A DNA stretch of 64,000 bases from Pseudomonas haemolytica (GTDB lineage Bacteria > Pseudomonadota > Gammaproteobacteria > Pseudomonadales > Pseudomonadaceae), in NCBI RefSeq assembly GCF_009659625.1, contig NZ_VOIW01000009.1, forward strand, positions 140,222-204,221, in the 5' to 3' direction. Under the pieces are notes generated by a model. The model made no database searches. It saw nothing but the letters and a program-made list of their open reading frames with translations, and was not told the DNA's origin. Positions 42,742 to 50,205 of this stretch are shown in pieces (positions within the stretch are counted from its first letter, which is position 1; every line of letters begins with the position of its first letter). Position numbers and translations under genes: made by a program.

Positions 42742-42796
42742 GGCGGATTTCCGCCCACTGATCCCGTCTCGTCCTACAATTTGGCGGATATCCGCC
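42742..42796. promoter_or_regulatory. Two GGCGGA-N2-TCCGCC palindromes
   Basis: GGCGGATTTCCGCC (42742-42755) and GGCGGATATCCGCC (42783-42796) are 41 bp apart in the dctA / AraC intergenic region. They are strong candidates for a dimeric repressor or activator site controlling the regulator gene, dctA, or both. Confidence 0.65.
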
Positions 42797-42852
42797 TTGC
42801 CCCCTTGCCGGGTGATGGCTACCATCCGCCACTCCATGGATGAGGCCCCCGC

Positions 42853-43851
42853 ATGCGTGAACGTACCATCGCCAGTCACTACGCCCGAGCAGCACTCGGC
42901 GGTGCGCGTCGGGTCGGTTACGACTACTCGGGGCTATTACAGCAGGTGGGCATCACTCCCGAACTGCTGACCGAACCCCGCGCCCGCATCGCCCCGGAGC
43001 AATTCACCCGATTGTTGCAAATGCTTTGGCTGGGGCTGGATGACGAATACCTGGGGTTCGCCGAAGGGCCGAGCAAACGCGGCACCTTCGCCATGATGTG
43101 CCACGCCCTGATCCATTGCCGCACTCTGGAGAAGGCTTTGGAACGCGGCTTATTGTTTTATAGCCTATTCCCACAGGGCCCGCGCTGGCAGCTGACAAAA
43201 GAAGGCGACCTGGCGCGCCTGAGCCTGGACGACTCGCAGTTGTGGGACCCGGATCACTTCCTCAGTGAATGCCTGCTGGTGATCTGGCATCGCCTGGGCA
43301 GTTGGTTGATCGGCCAGCGTATCCGCTTGCAGCAGGCCACCTTCAGTTACCCGATGCCGGCCCATGCGGGTGAATATGACCTGTTGTTCCCCTGCCCCCA
43401 AGTGTTCGGTGCGCCCAGCAGCAGCCTGGTGTTTCCCTGCCGCTACCTGAGCCTGCCGCTGTTGCAGGATGAACGCACGCTCAAGCACTTCTTGCAGCGC
43501 TCCCCTGCCGATTTGCTGTCCCGACCGGATGAAGGCGACAGCTTGAGCAGCCAACTGCGCCGTTTGCTGAGTCGCGACCGTACGCCCTGGCCAGACCTGG
43601 AAGCCGTCGCCCAGCACCTGCACATCAGCCCACAGACCCTGCGCCGGCACCTGCGCGAGGAAGGCAGCAGTTTTCAGGCGTTGAAGGATGAGTTACGCCG
43701 GGATATCGCCATTTACCACTTGGGCCGGGCGGACTTGTCCTTGCAGGAGATCGCCGAGCAGTTGGGGTTCTCTGAACCGTCGGCGTTTCATCGGGCGTTC
43801 AAGAAGTGGACGGGGTTGACGCCGGGGGCCTATAGAGCTCAGGAAAGCTAG
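42853..43851 (+). CDS. AraC-family transcriptional regulator (Arabinose_bd type)
   Basis: The 332-residue protein has an N-terminal arabinose-binding-like domain of the OruR/ArgR-like AraC branch (about 20-200) and a C-terminal double helix-turn-helix (LEAVAQHLHISPQTLRRHLR, then LQEIAEQLGFSEPSAFHRAF). GAGG 9 bp upstream supports ATG 42853. It is divergent from dctA; its ligand is unknown. The shared region carries repeated palindromes that are not typical of AraC direct-repeat sites. Confidence 0.87.
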   Translation: MRERTIASHYARAALGGARRVGYDYSGLLQQVGITPELLTEPRARIAPEQFTRLLQMLWLGLDDEYLGFAEGPSKRGTFAMMCHALIHCRTLEKALERGLLFYSLFPQGPRWQLTKEGDLARLSLDDSQLWDPDHFLSECLLVIWHRLGSWLIGQRIRLQQATFSYPMPAHAGEYDLLFPCPQVFGAPSSSLVFPCRYLSLPLLQDERTLKHFLQRSPADLLSRPDEGDSLSSQLRRLLSRDRTPWPDLEAVAQHLHISPQTLRRHLREEGSSFQALKDELRRDIAIYHLGRADLSLQEIAEQLGFSEPSAFHRAFKKWTGLTPGAYRAQES

Positions 43852-43882
43852 GGATGTGTTGCCTGGGCCGGTCTCCTCGCGC

Positions 43883-45229
43883 TCACACCGCTGGAAAATG
43901 GATTCTAAAAGCCGCGCCGCCCAAGGCGGAGTCACCCAAGGTCAGCTGCGCGTTGTAGCTTTCGATAATGTCCTTGACCACCGCTAGCCCGATTCCCTGC
44001 CCCGGGTGCTGACGATCAAGCCGTTCGCCGCGTTGCAGAATCCGTGCACGCTGGTCCGGTGGCACGCCGGGGCCGTCGTCTTCGATACACAGTTCAATGC
44101 CATCCAGGTTTTCCACCAGGCTGATACGCACTTGGCGCAGGCAAAGGCGATAGGCGTTTTCCAGCAGGTTGCCGAGCATTTCGAGCAGCGCGCCCTTTTC
44201 GATGGGTACATCGCACGCCTCTGGCAGGTCAAAGGTCACAGTGACGCGCTTATCGCGGTAAACCTTTTCCAACGTGTCGCACAGGCTTTGCACCACTGGC
44301 TCCAGACGCACCTGATGGCGCACCAGTCCACTTTTACGCAGGCTGGCGCGCTGCAATTGGTAGCCGATCTGCTGGCTCATACGCTCTATCTGCGATTGCA
44401 GCACCCACGCCTGGCCACGGTCTTCGTGGCGCTGGGCCATGTCTTCGCTCACACCCTGCAAGACCGCCAGCGGGGTTTTCAGGCTGTGAGCCAAGTCGTC
44501 GAGGGAGTCGCGATAGCGCGCACGCTGCTCGCGCTCGCTGTGCAGCAAACGGTTGAGGGAGCCCGTCAGGCGCAGCAGTTCGCGGGGATGTTCTTCGCTG
44601 AGGCTCTCGCGGGTGCCGCCCTCGATCTGGTCGAGCTCCTGGCTCAGGCGTCGCAGGGCTTGCAGGCCCCAGGTCAGGCCCAGCCATAGCAGCGTCAGCA
44701 ACACCAGCAAAGCCGCACCGAACCCGAGGTAGAGGTTCTCGCGCAAGCCTTCGAGGGTCAGTTGGTATTCGCGCACCGGCTGCAGGGCGACGATGCTGAA
44801 GGCCGCGCTCTTGCCACCGAGCAGCCTGACCTCGACGTCATACACGAAGAATTCCTGGCCATTGGCTTCGCGGATACGCGCAAATTCGTTGCCGCGCCCG
44901 TCGTAGCGCGGTTTGTAGTTGATGTTTTCTTCCTGGGTCGCCCGCGAACGCCACACCAAGTGGCCCTCGCGGTCGTAGATGTAGCCCAGCAGCCGACTGT
45001 CGGTGAGGTTGAAACGCTCATCGGGCAGCTGCGCCGGCATCAGCAGGCGGTTATTTTCGACCCGTGCTGCGGAGATCAGGGTCGTCACGTCCGACGCCAG
45101 GCGCTGCTCGATGGAATCCTGCAGCGCCAGGCTGAAAGCCCCTTGCATGGCGGGCAACAAGCCGAGCATAAACAGCACGGCCAGGGTGGCGGCCGCCAGC
45201 ATCAAGCGCACACGTAGCGAGCGAATCAA
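43883..45229 (-). CDS. phoQ: Sensor histidine kinase PhoQ
   Basis: The 448-residue kinase has two transmembrane segments (about 10-30 and 168-188) around a periplasmic sensor domain of about 137 residues. The H-box is DLAHSLKTPL (His248) and ATP-binding motifs follow (NLLENAYRL, EDDGPGVP, GQGIGLAV). Length and sequence agree closely with P. aeruginosa PhoQ, which senses low Mg2+. The start is TTG 45229, overlapping the phoP stop by 4 bp (TTGA). Confidence 0.95.
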   Translation of the reverse strand: MIRSLRVRLMLAAATLAVLFMLGLLPAMQGAFSLALQDSIEQRLASDVTTLISAARVENNRLLMPAQLPDERFNLTDSRLLGYIYDREGHLVWRSRATQEENINYKPRYDGRGNEFARIREANGQEFFVYDVEVRLLGGKSAAFSIVALQPVREYQLTLEGLRENLYLGFGAALLVLLTLLWLGLTWGLQALRRLSQELDQIEGGTRESLSEEHPRELLRLTGSLNRLLHSEREQRARYRDSLDDLAHSLKTPLAVLQGVSEDMAQRHEDRGQAWVLQSQIERMSQQIGYQLQRASLRKSGLVRHQVRLEPVVQSLCDTLEKVYRDKRVTVTFDLPEACDVPIEKGALLEMLGNLLENAYRLCLRQVRISLVENLDGIELCIEDDGPGVPPDQRARILQRGERLDRQHPGQGIGLAVVKDIIESYNAQLTLGDSALGGAAFRIHFPAV

Positions 45230-45903
45230 CGGCAGCGCTCATTGAACAGGTACCCCAGGCCGCGCACGGTATCGATGGGCTTGAACCCGGCCGGGCCTTC
45301 CAGCTTGCGGCGCAGGCGGCCGACCAGCACTTCGATGACGTTCGGATCGCGCTCGTCGTCGTCCGGGTAGAGCTGCTCCATCAAACGATCCTTGGCCACC
45401 ACTTGCTGGTGATGCCGCATCAAGTATTCGAGGATCCGATACTCATAGGCGGTCAGCGCCAACGGCTGTTCATCGAGAGAGGCTTGCTTGCGATTGAGGT
45501 CAAGCAGCAAGGGCCCTGCGACGATGGTGGATTGGGTAAAGCCACTGGAGCGGCGCAGCAAGGCGTTCATCCGCGCCTCCAGCTCTTCGAACTGGAATGG
45601 TTTGACCACGTAGTCGTCGGCACCGGCCGCCAGCCCTTCGACCTTGTCTTGCCAATTGCCGCGGGCGGTCAGGATCAGAATCGGGAAGGTCTTGGCCTGG
45701 GTGCGCAGTTGGCGGATCAGGTCCAGGCCGCCCATACCGGGCAGGCCCAGGTCGATAATCGCCAGGTCATGGTTGAACTGGCCTGTCTGGTACAGGGCTT
45801 CTTCGGCATTGGCCACGGCTTCGACCACATGCCCGCTGTCGGTCAGGCGGGTAAACAGGTGATGGCGCAACAGCGCCTCATCTTCCACCACCAGCAATTT
45901 CAT
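45226..45903 (-). CDS. phoP: Response regulator PhoP
   Basis: The 225-residue OmpR-type regulator is nearly identical in key blocks to P. aeruginosa PhoP (MKLLVVEDEALLRHHL, then ILTARGNWQDKVEGLAAGAD). Asp51 is the phosphorylation site. ATG 45903 follows GGAGAG. It lies 18 bp after a small secreted-protein gene in place of oprH, behind a promoter with four tandem PhoP-type half sites, so it should be autoregulated. It controls Mg2+ starvation and envelope genes. Confidence 0.96.
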   Translation of the reverse strand: MKLLVVEDEALLRHHLFTRLTDSGHVVEAVANAEEALYQTGQFNHDLAIIDLGLPGMGGLDLIRQLRTQAKTFPILILTARGNWQDKVEGLAAGADDYVVKPFQFEELEARMNALLRRSSGFTQSTIVAGPLLLDLNRKQASLDEQPLALTAYEYRILEYLMRHHQQVVAKDRLMEQLYPDDDERDPNVIEVLVGRLRRKLEGPAGFKPIDTVRGLGYLFNERCR

Positions 45904-45921
45904 AAGGCTCTCCAAGGCAAT

Positions 45922-46230
45922 TCAACTATCCGACCGAGGGATATCATAGCGGCCCTGCAAGTCTTGCGGGCGCACTTTAATGCCATTGTACTGGCCCGTG
46001 AGGTGCGCGTAGCCACTGCGATAGTCGGGTTGCGCGGTGGCAACGCCCAGGGCCTGGCCCCAGGGCGCGGCCTGGGTACCGGCGTCCTCGAAGCTGACAC
46101 GGTGGATCAGGTTGCTGGATTTCTTGGTTTTCTGGCTGCCAAATGCCGCAAAGGCGCCATCAGAGGCTTGCACGCCGGCGGTTGCGCCGAGCATGGTCAA
46201 CGCCAACATCAGCTTCTTGATCGCAGTCAT
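45922..46230 (-). CDS. Small secreted protein upstream of phoPQ
   Basis: The 102-residue protein has a signal peptide (MTAIKKLMLALTMLGATAGV, cleaved near QAS at 20-23) and a mature part of about 80 residues without cysteine, rich in Gly, Ser, Gln and Arg. It is not an OprH-type beta barrel, although oprH is the gene at this place in P. aeruginosa. It is first in the transcript with phoP and phoQ and directly follows the PhoP-type promoter, so it is probably induced by low Mg2+. The family is not recognised. Confidence 0.8.
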   Translation of the reverse strand: MTAIKKLMLALTMLGATAGVQASDGAFAAFGSQKTKKSSNLIHRVSFEDAGTQAAPWGQALGVATAQPDYRSGYAHLTGQYNGIKVRPQDLQGRYDIPRSDS

Positions 46231-46266
46231 GGTGGTTACCTCATACGCGTTTAGGCTGTGAGGCCC

Positions 46267-46322
46267 AGACTACGCAGGCGCCCCTGAACTCCCCCTGAAC
46301 GGGCTCTGAACCACACCTGAAC
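46267..46322 (-). promoter_or_regulatory. Promoter with four 11-bp-spaced PhoP-type half sites
   Basis: On the minus strand GTTCAG occurs four times, starting at 46322, 46311, 46300 and 46289, each exactly 11 bp apart. The last copy is separated by 11 bp from a -10 box TAGTCT (46272-46267). This is the layout of OmpR-family activators bound as head-to-tail dimers, with PhoP the likely protein. Transcription should begin near 46260. Confidence 0.8.
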
Positions 46323-46368
46323 CGCGCCGGGCTATCCACTGGCGCGCCAACTCGGCAAAATACCGCGC

Positions 46369-47085
46369 ATGACGCCTCTACCCGCTTGCTGTACCCCACT
46401 CGATGCCCGTTGGCCGCTGCCTGTTCCCTTGCCGGGCACGGTGTTTTTGAGCACGCGATTCGACCCGGCCTTATTGAGCCCCGAGGATTTCCAGCGCAGC
46501 GCCGTCCCCCCGCCGGCGAGCATCCAGCGCTCGGTGGCCAAGCGCCAGGCGGAGTTTCTCGCTGGCCGCCTGTGCGCCCGCGAAGCGCTGCAACGCTTGG
46601 ATAACCTCGACTGCATCCCGGCCATCGGTGAGGACCGCGCACCGATCTGGCCGGGGCATATCAGTGGCTCCATCACCCATAGCACCGGGCATGCCGCGGC
46701 CATTGTCGGGCACAAGACGCATTGGCGCGGGCTGGGGATGGACCAGGAAAACCTGCTGACACTGGAGCGGGCGGAACGCCTGGCCGGTGAAATTCTGACG
46801 GTGGATGAGTTGCAGCGCATGGCGGCAATACCGCGTGAGCATCACGGGCTGCTGGTGACACTGACGTTTTCGGTGAAGGAGAGTCTGTTCAAGGCGCTCT
46901 ACCCGATTGTGCACAAGCGCTTTTATTTTGAGCATGCCGAGTTGCTGGAGTGGTCGCAGGCTGGGCGTGTGCGGCTGCGGTTGCTGACAGACCTGTCCAG
47001 CGAGTGGTGTCATGGCAAGGAGTTGGAGGGGCAGTTTGTGGTGCAGGGGGAGCAGTTGTTGAGCCTGGTGGCCATCGGCGCTTGA
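46369..47085 (+). CDS. pcpS: 4'-phosphopantetheinyl transferase (PcpS/EntD type)
   Basis: The 238-residue enzyme adds the phosphopantetheine arm to carrier proteins. It has EDRAPIWPGHISGSITHS (about 88-105), GLGMDQENL at about 122-130, in which Asp binds Mg2+, and the FSVKESLFKALYP motif near 167-179. It aligns along its length with P. aeruginosa PcpS, which modifies both fatty-acid ACP and siderophore carriers. It is divergent from the phoPQ transcript; no clear ribosome binding site is visible before the ATG. Confidence 0.93.
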   Translation: MTPLPACCTPLDARWPLPVPLPGTVFLSTRFDPALLSPEDFQRSAVPPPASIQRSVAKRQAEFLAGRLCAREALQRLDNLDCIPAIGEDRAPIWPGHISGSITHSTGHAAAIVGHKTHWRGLGMDQENLLTLERAERLAGEILTVDELQRMAAIPREHHGLLVTLTFSVKESLFKALYPIVHKRFYFEHAELLEWSQAGRVRLRLLTDLSSEWCHGKELEGQFVVQGEQLLSLVAIGA

Positions 47086-47092
47086 TTGACCA

Positions 47093-48706
47093 CTATTGGG
47101 GCTTCTCTTGATCCCTCGGCCAACTCAGGCTGAAACACGCCCCGCCCAGGTTGTTGCTCTTGCTGATCAACGCCCGCCCACCGTGCCAATAGATAATCCG
47201 CCGCACAATCGACAAGCCCAGGCCATGCCCGCCCGAGGCACGAGTGCGGCTGTCGTCCAGACGCAGGAATGGCGTGAAGATTCGCTCCCAGGCACTTTCC
47301 GGCACGCCGGGGCCATCATCTTCCACATCGATGCGGCAGCGCACCTGGCCCACCTGATAACTGATCAGTACTTGGCCCTTGGCGTGCCGCATGGCGTTAC
47401 TCACCAGGTTTTGCAGCGCACGGTGCAGGTAGCGCGGCTCAGCGTCGACCCAGGCATCATCCCAATGGGTCGATGACAGGCAAATACCGCGGGTGACGGT
47501 GACCTGCGGGCGCAGTGGCGACAGTTCGCCTATCACCTGGTCGAGCAAGGCATCGAGATCCACTCGCTGGAAATTCAGCTCCGGGGCGCCCTGCTCCAGG
47601 CGCGCATAGGTGAGCATTTCGTCCACCAGGCCATCGAGGTCCTGAATATCGCCGTCCATGCCTTCCAGGTATTTACGCCGGGCTTCGGGGCTGGCAGCGT
47701 CGCCGAGCATCTCCAAGCCAAACCGCAGGCGCGCTACCGGTGTGCGCAGCTCGTGGGACACCGCGCGCACCAGCTCGCGCTGGATCGCCAGCAATTGCTG
47801 CAAATGCTCGGCCATGCCATTGAACGCTGCTGCCAGGCGTCCGACCGAATCGGCGCCCCGGGCCGGCACGCGAACTTCCAGGTTGCCCTTGGCGATACGC
47901 GTGGCTGCCGCCTCAAGGCCTTTGAGCCGACGTTCGAGCTGACGCACCAGCAGATAGACGATCAAGCCGATCAGAGTCAGGCCGATCAAGGTGATCAGAA
48001 TCAGCCATTGCGCGGGGTAAGGGTTCATTTGATACAGCGGGCCGATCTCCAGCACCCACGGCGTGCCGACCATGCCGGCAAACACGCGGATCGAGTCGCC
48101 GCCCTTGCCCAGGGCCATTACCGTATCGCCTTCCGCTACGCGACGGCGCTGGTCGTCGTCCATGTCGGCCTGGTCAAGGGCCATCAAGTGCATCTCAAAA
48201 CCAAAGCCCTTGGCTTCCTTTATATCGGCCAGGCGTTGCGGTTGCTCGGCGACCGGAAAACGCACCAGTTCGTCGGCCAGCAGATAGATGGTCGCGCGGG
48301 CCAATTGCTCGCTGATTTGCTGCACTTCGCCGGTGAGCACCAACTGTTCCTGCTCGCTGACCAGTCGCAGCACCCTCGCGGCATGGGGGCCGGTCTGTTC
48401 CACCAGGACCTGACCACGTTGCAGGCGGTTGCGTTGGCCCAGGTCCAGTTGCGCCTGCGTGAACGTACGCAGTTGCAGCGGAATGCCCAGTAAACGCTCC
48501 CACACCGCCAGTGCGCGCCGCCGTTCAATGGTGCTCATGGGTTGCAGGTTATCGCCCATCAACGCAAAGGTGCCATGGGCCAGGCGCTCGCGGTACTGGC
48601 CGCTGCGCACGTCATTGAGCAGGTGCAACGCCAGGGCGCCGAGCAGCGCCACCAGGATCAGCGCCGCGCACATGCCGCCGTAGATGCGCAGGAAGATCGA
48701 GTTCAC
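47093..48706 (-). CDS. Sensor histidine kinase (RstB-like)
   Basis: The 537-residue kinase has an N-terminal transmembrane segment (about 8-30), a periplasmic domain of about 200 residues, a second segment (about 235-255), a HAMP linker and a kinase core with H-box AVSHELRTPVARL (His318). NLVSNAMRHA, EDDGPGVPESAWERIF and GHGLGLSIV form the ATP site. It overlaps its response regulator gene by 4 bp. The same pair flanks nrdA in P. aeruginosa (PA1157-PA1158). The signal is unknown. Confidence 0.92.
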   Translation of the reverse strand: MNSIFLRIYGGMCAALILVALLGALALHLLNDVRSGQYRERLAHGTFALMGDNLQPMSTIERRRALAVWERLLGIPLQLRTFTQAQLDLGQRNRLQRGQVLVEQTGPHAARVLRLVSEQEQLVLTGEVQQISEQLARATIYLLADELVRFPVAEQPQRLADIKEAKGFGFEMHLMALDQADMDDDQRRRVAEGDTVMALGKGGDSIRVFAGMVGTPWVLEIGPLYQMNPYPAQWLILITLIGLTLIGLIVYLLVRQLERRLKGLEAAATRIAKGNLEVRVPARGADSVGRLAAAFNGMAEHLQQLLAIQRELVRAVSHELRTPVARLRFGLEMLGDAASPEARRKYLEGMDGDIQDLDGLVDEMLTYARLEQGAPELNFQRVDLDALLDQVIGELSPLRPQVTVTRGICLSSTHWDDAWVDAEPRYLHRALQNLVSNAMRHAKGQVLISYQVGQVRCRIDVEDDGPGVPESAWERIFTPFLRLDDSRTRASGGHGLGLSIVRRIIYWHGGRALISKSNNLGGACFSLSWPRDQEKPQ

Positions 48707-49428
48707 AGCGGCATATCGGCAGCAGCTTCGGGGACGAACAGGTAGCCTTTGCTGCGGATGGTCTTGATCAGGCGCGGGTGGATCGGATCGTCGCCGATCT
48801 TCGGTCGAATGCGTGAAATGCGCACATCAATGGAGCGATCCTGGCCGTCGTAACCGATACCACGCAGGGCAATGAAGATTTCTTCGCGCGACAGGATGCG
48901 CCCGGCGTTTGCGACTAATAGCCACAGCAAGTCGAATTCGGCGCTGGTCAGTTCGATACCGCTATCGTGCAGCCAGGCTTCGCGCAACGCGTTGTCCACC
49001 ACCAGCGGGCCGAATTGCAGGCGGCGCTGGTTTTCCACCATCGCCGGCAAGACTGGCTCGCTACGCCGCAACAGGGCTTGGATACGCGCCAGCAACAAGC
49101 GCGGGCGCACGGGTTTGCACACGTAGTCGTCGGCCCCCATGTCCAGGCCCTGTACCTGGTCCATGTCATCGGTGCGCGCAGTGAGCATCAGGATTACGCC
49201 GTCATAACGCTCGCGTACGTTGCGGCAGATGCTCAGGCCATCTTCGCCGGGCAGCATCAGGTCGAGGATCACCAAGTCAGGCTGTTCAGCGATGATGCGC
49301 GCCGCTGCCTGGGCACCGTCACTTTCCACCGACACGCGCAGGCCGTTGCTTTCCAGGTAATCACGGGTCAACTCGGCGAGTCGCTCGTCGTCCTCGATAA
49401 TCAATATCTGCCAGGCTTCCTGCTCCAT
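48703..49428 (-). CDS. OmpR-family response regulator (RstA-like)
   Basis: The 241-residue regulator has a receiver domain with Asp56 (LVILDLMLPGEDG) and a C-terminal winged helix (EFDLLWLLVANAGRILSREE, then DVRISRIRPKIGDDP). ATG 49428 (MEQEAWQILIIEDDERL) fits the family; the frame runs on to 49587 without support. It is upstream of its kinase and overlaps it by 4 bp. Confidence 0.93.
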   Translation of the reverse strand: MEQEAWQILIIEDDERLAELTRDYLESNGLRVSVESDGAQAAARIIAEQPDLVILDLMLPGEDGLSICRNVRERYDGVILMLTARTDDMDQVQGLDMGADDYVCKPVRPRLLLARIQALLRRSEPVLPAMVENQRRLQFGPLVVDNALREAWLHDSGIELTSAEFDLLWLLVANAGRILSREEIFIALRGIGYDGQDRSIDVRISRIRPKIGDDPIHPRLIKTIRSKGYLFVPEAAADMPL

Positions 49429-49471
49429 GCGCGACCTCGTTGTTATTAGAAGTTCTTTGGCTGCCGCGGTC

Positions 49472-49502
49472 GAATGTGGGAGCAAGCCCGCTCCCACATT
49501 CG
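49472..49502. repeat. Short REP hairpin
   Basis: GAATGTGGGAG and CTCCCACATTC face each other around a short centre, without the long spacer of a full REPIN. Confidence 0.75.
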
Positions 49503-49741
49503 GATCGCCACCGCCCATAGCCTGTTTGTCATGTTTCAAGGGCATAACAAAGGCCGATTGTAGCCTTGGGCCAACCCTTAAACACAAGCCGGGAAATCCA
49601 TTCGGTGATGGCGATTTTTTGTGGTAGGGTTCGCGCCCTCAAAATTCCAACCGGCTGGATCTGCCCTGGAATATTCGGTGACAAACGGTGTAATCCAGTA
49701 GTAATGCGGCCTACACGGGTGTTCCATGATTCATACACATT

Positions 49742-49762
49742 TTACCCACAGCGTTATCCACA
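49742..49762 (+). promoter_or_regulatory. Two DnaA boxes upstream of nrdA
   Basis: TTACCCACA (49742-49750, one mismatch) and TTATCCACA (49754-49762, perfect) have the same direction and are 12 bp apart. E. coli nrdAB is regulated by DnaA through boxes upstream of its promoter, so a link of dNTP supply to replication initiation is plausible here. Confidence 0.75.
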
Positions 49763-49771
49763 GGTAGTGCG

Positions 49772-49800
49772 TTGCTAAGCCCCCGAAAACGCATTATCTT
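49772..49800 (+). promoter_or_regulatory. Possible sigma70 promoter of nrdA
   Basis: TTGCTA (49772-49777) and TATCTT (49795-49800) are 17 bp apart, just downstream of the DnaA boxes. The match is modest; a start near 49807 would give a leader of about 400 nt. Confidence 0.4.
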
Positions 49801-49816
49801 GTACCTCGGCGCAAAA

Positions 49817-49838
49817 AAAACCCTACATGTAGGGTTTT
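49817..49838 (-). terminator. Palindromic terminator in the nrdA leader
   Basis: ACCCTACATGTAGGGT with flanking A and T forms a perfect 22-bp palindrome. On the minus strand it is followed by eight T, on the plus strand by only four T. It is therefore a good minus-strand terminator and a weak plus-strand one. No minus-strand gene lies upstream of it. Confidence 0.6.
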
Positions 49839-50205
49839 AAGCGAAAAACCAAACACAAATCAGACAAGAAACTCAAGCGCTTTCTTGCTCACATTTGGTT
49901 GAACCAAAGCCTTTTTTGAAAGCCCAAACCGCGCACGCGGATGGCAACCGTTTCCAAGCCCCATTGGCAGAAAACGGTACGGGTGTTGCAGGGCTTGAAC
50001 GGGGCCACTGTCACCCAGCAGGAATACGGCGAAGGGCTCCCCGGCCCCAAGCCAAAGACTTCGGCATGGAAGCGGCGCGATGAGCTCCCTTCCTCCTGTC
50101 CCGAAGTTGTTATGCCAGGCCCAGGCCTGTTGTAAGTGCTTCAGGACGGAACGGTGGGCACCGTGATGGTGCCCAAATAAATATAGAATGTGGAGACAAC
50201 CCCCC

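Larger units (their letters stand above)
49429..50205. other. 777-bp gap between the RstA-like gene and nrdA
   Basis: The gap holds a short REP hairpin, two DnaA boxes, a possible sigma70 promoter and a strong palindrome (all listed). A 64-codon frame at 49941-50135 has coding-like G/C at third positions but no ribosome binding site, and I do not call it as a gene. I found no NrdR box pair. Confidence 0.65.

Noticed and set aside
49941..50135. 64-codon plus-strand frame in the nrdA leader
   Set aside because: Third positions look coding-like, but there is no ribosome binding site and no recognisable product. I leave it as a note in the gap entry.
49429..50205. NrdR boxes upstream of nrdA
   Set aside because: I looked for a pair of 16-bp ACAC...GTGT type boxes and found only loose matches (for example near 49711).
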